A DNA stretch of 24,545 nt, from assembly GCA_000969725.1 (NCBI GenBank), contig JXSR01S003016.1; one strand, given 5' to 3'. Each line of letters begins with the position of its first letter. Position 1 is the stretch's first letter. The DNA comes from Ophiothrix spiculata (taxonomy: Eukaryota; Echinodermata; Ophiuroidea; Amphilepidida; Ophiotrichidae). Shown piece after piece: positions 24,324 to 24,545 of the stretch. The translations under genes and the position numbers were made by a program. The notes under the pieces were generated by a model. That model saw nothing but the letters and a program-made list of their open reading frames with translations, made no database searches and had not been told where the DNA came from.

Positions 24324-24545
24324 AGGGTTACACCGATATATCGGTAAAAAAAACACCTAATTACCGATAATATCAACCGATAATTAGTTTAAGTAAACGA
24401 CTAGTTAATCTAAGCATATTATGCAGCAAAAACAGAGAAAAAACATGTTTTCTTTAAGGGGTTTTCTCTGAGATGCAGTTGCTTACGACTGCGGGATAAC
24501 GATTTTTTTCATAAAAAGTAAAAAATCAAAAAAATGTTTGCATCC
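24324..24545 (+). mobile_element. Possible hAT-like terminal repeat running off the window
   Basis: TAGGGTTACACCGATATATC followed by GGT and ACCGATAATATC resembles the CAGGGGTGCACCGATA-type ends of hAT transposons as known from many animals. Only one end is visible, so neither size nor coding content can be judged. Confidence 0.4.

Noticed and set aside
1-24545. CRISPR array or bacterial-type operon
   Set aside because: The tandem repeats lack unique spacers of uniform length, and the genes have spliceosomal introns, so prokaryotic features do not apply.

Overview
This is animal nuclear DNA: multi-exon genes with GT-AG introns, an AT-rich intergenic background, many fragments of non-LTR retrotransposons (LINEs), tRNA-derived SINE-like repeats and numerous small inverted-repeat (MITE-like) elements. 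The repeat mix and the gene family suggest an invertebrate metazoan, possibly a marine deuterostome, but the sequence alone does not settle the species. There is one assembly gap of 616 N (11738-12353).

Only two host genes are supported. Both lie on the + strand as a tandem pair of seven-exon paralogs with the same intron phases. They encode single-pass membrane proteins of the cation-dependent mannose-6-phosphate receptor (M6PR-like, MRH-fold) family: signal peptide, Cys-rich lectin-like ectodomain, Gly-rich stalk, one membrane helix and a short cytosolic tail ending in a YxxPhi-type motif. Gene 1 has exons at 2346-2521, 3821-3917, 4668-4792, 6097-6184, 6736-6878, 9215-9341 and 10626-10694. 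Its exon 4 keeps its splice sites, phase and diagnostic residues but carries two in-frame stops, so gene 1 is probably a pseudogene or depends on unusual splicing. Gene 2 has exons at 15924-16084, 17278-17371, 17616-17755, 18308-18404, 21284-21381, 22291-22417 and 23491-23556, and is open throughout (260 codons).

The most unusual structure is in gene 2. The 3' ends of two consecutive exons (4 and 5), each with its splice donor and the start of the following intron, have been tandemly amplified into minisatellites (88-bp units after exon 4, 76-79-bp units after exon 5). The result is a series of extra, partly intact donor and acceptor sites. A 5'-truncated LINE is inserted inside the exon 4 array, and a TTAA-flanked inverted-repeat element sits at its far edge.

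Region by region: 1-1040 is a CpG- and TACG-rich tract of unknown nature. 1041-2345 is gene 1 upstream DNA. The gene 1 introns hold several foldback or MITE elements, the largest being a 1.7-kb foldback (6917-8643, perfect 6-bp flanking duplication) whose arms are inverted 21-bp minisatellites and which itself hosts a SINE-like and a LINE fragment. The intergenic interval 10695-15923 holds a SINE, a hairpin element, the gap and two decayed LINEs on the minus strand. Downstream of gene 2 (23557-24545) lie 22-bp repeats, a second minisatellite and the start of a hAT-like terminal repeat.
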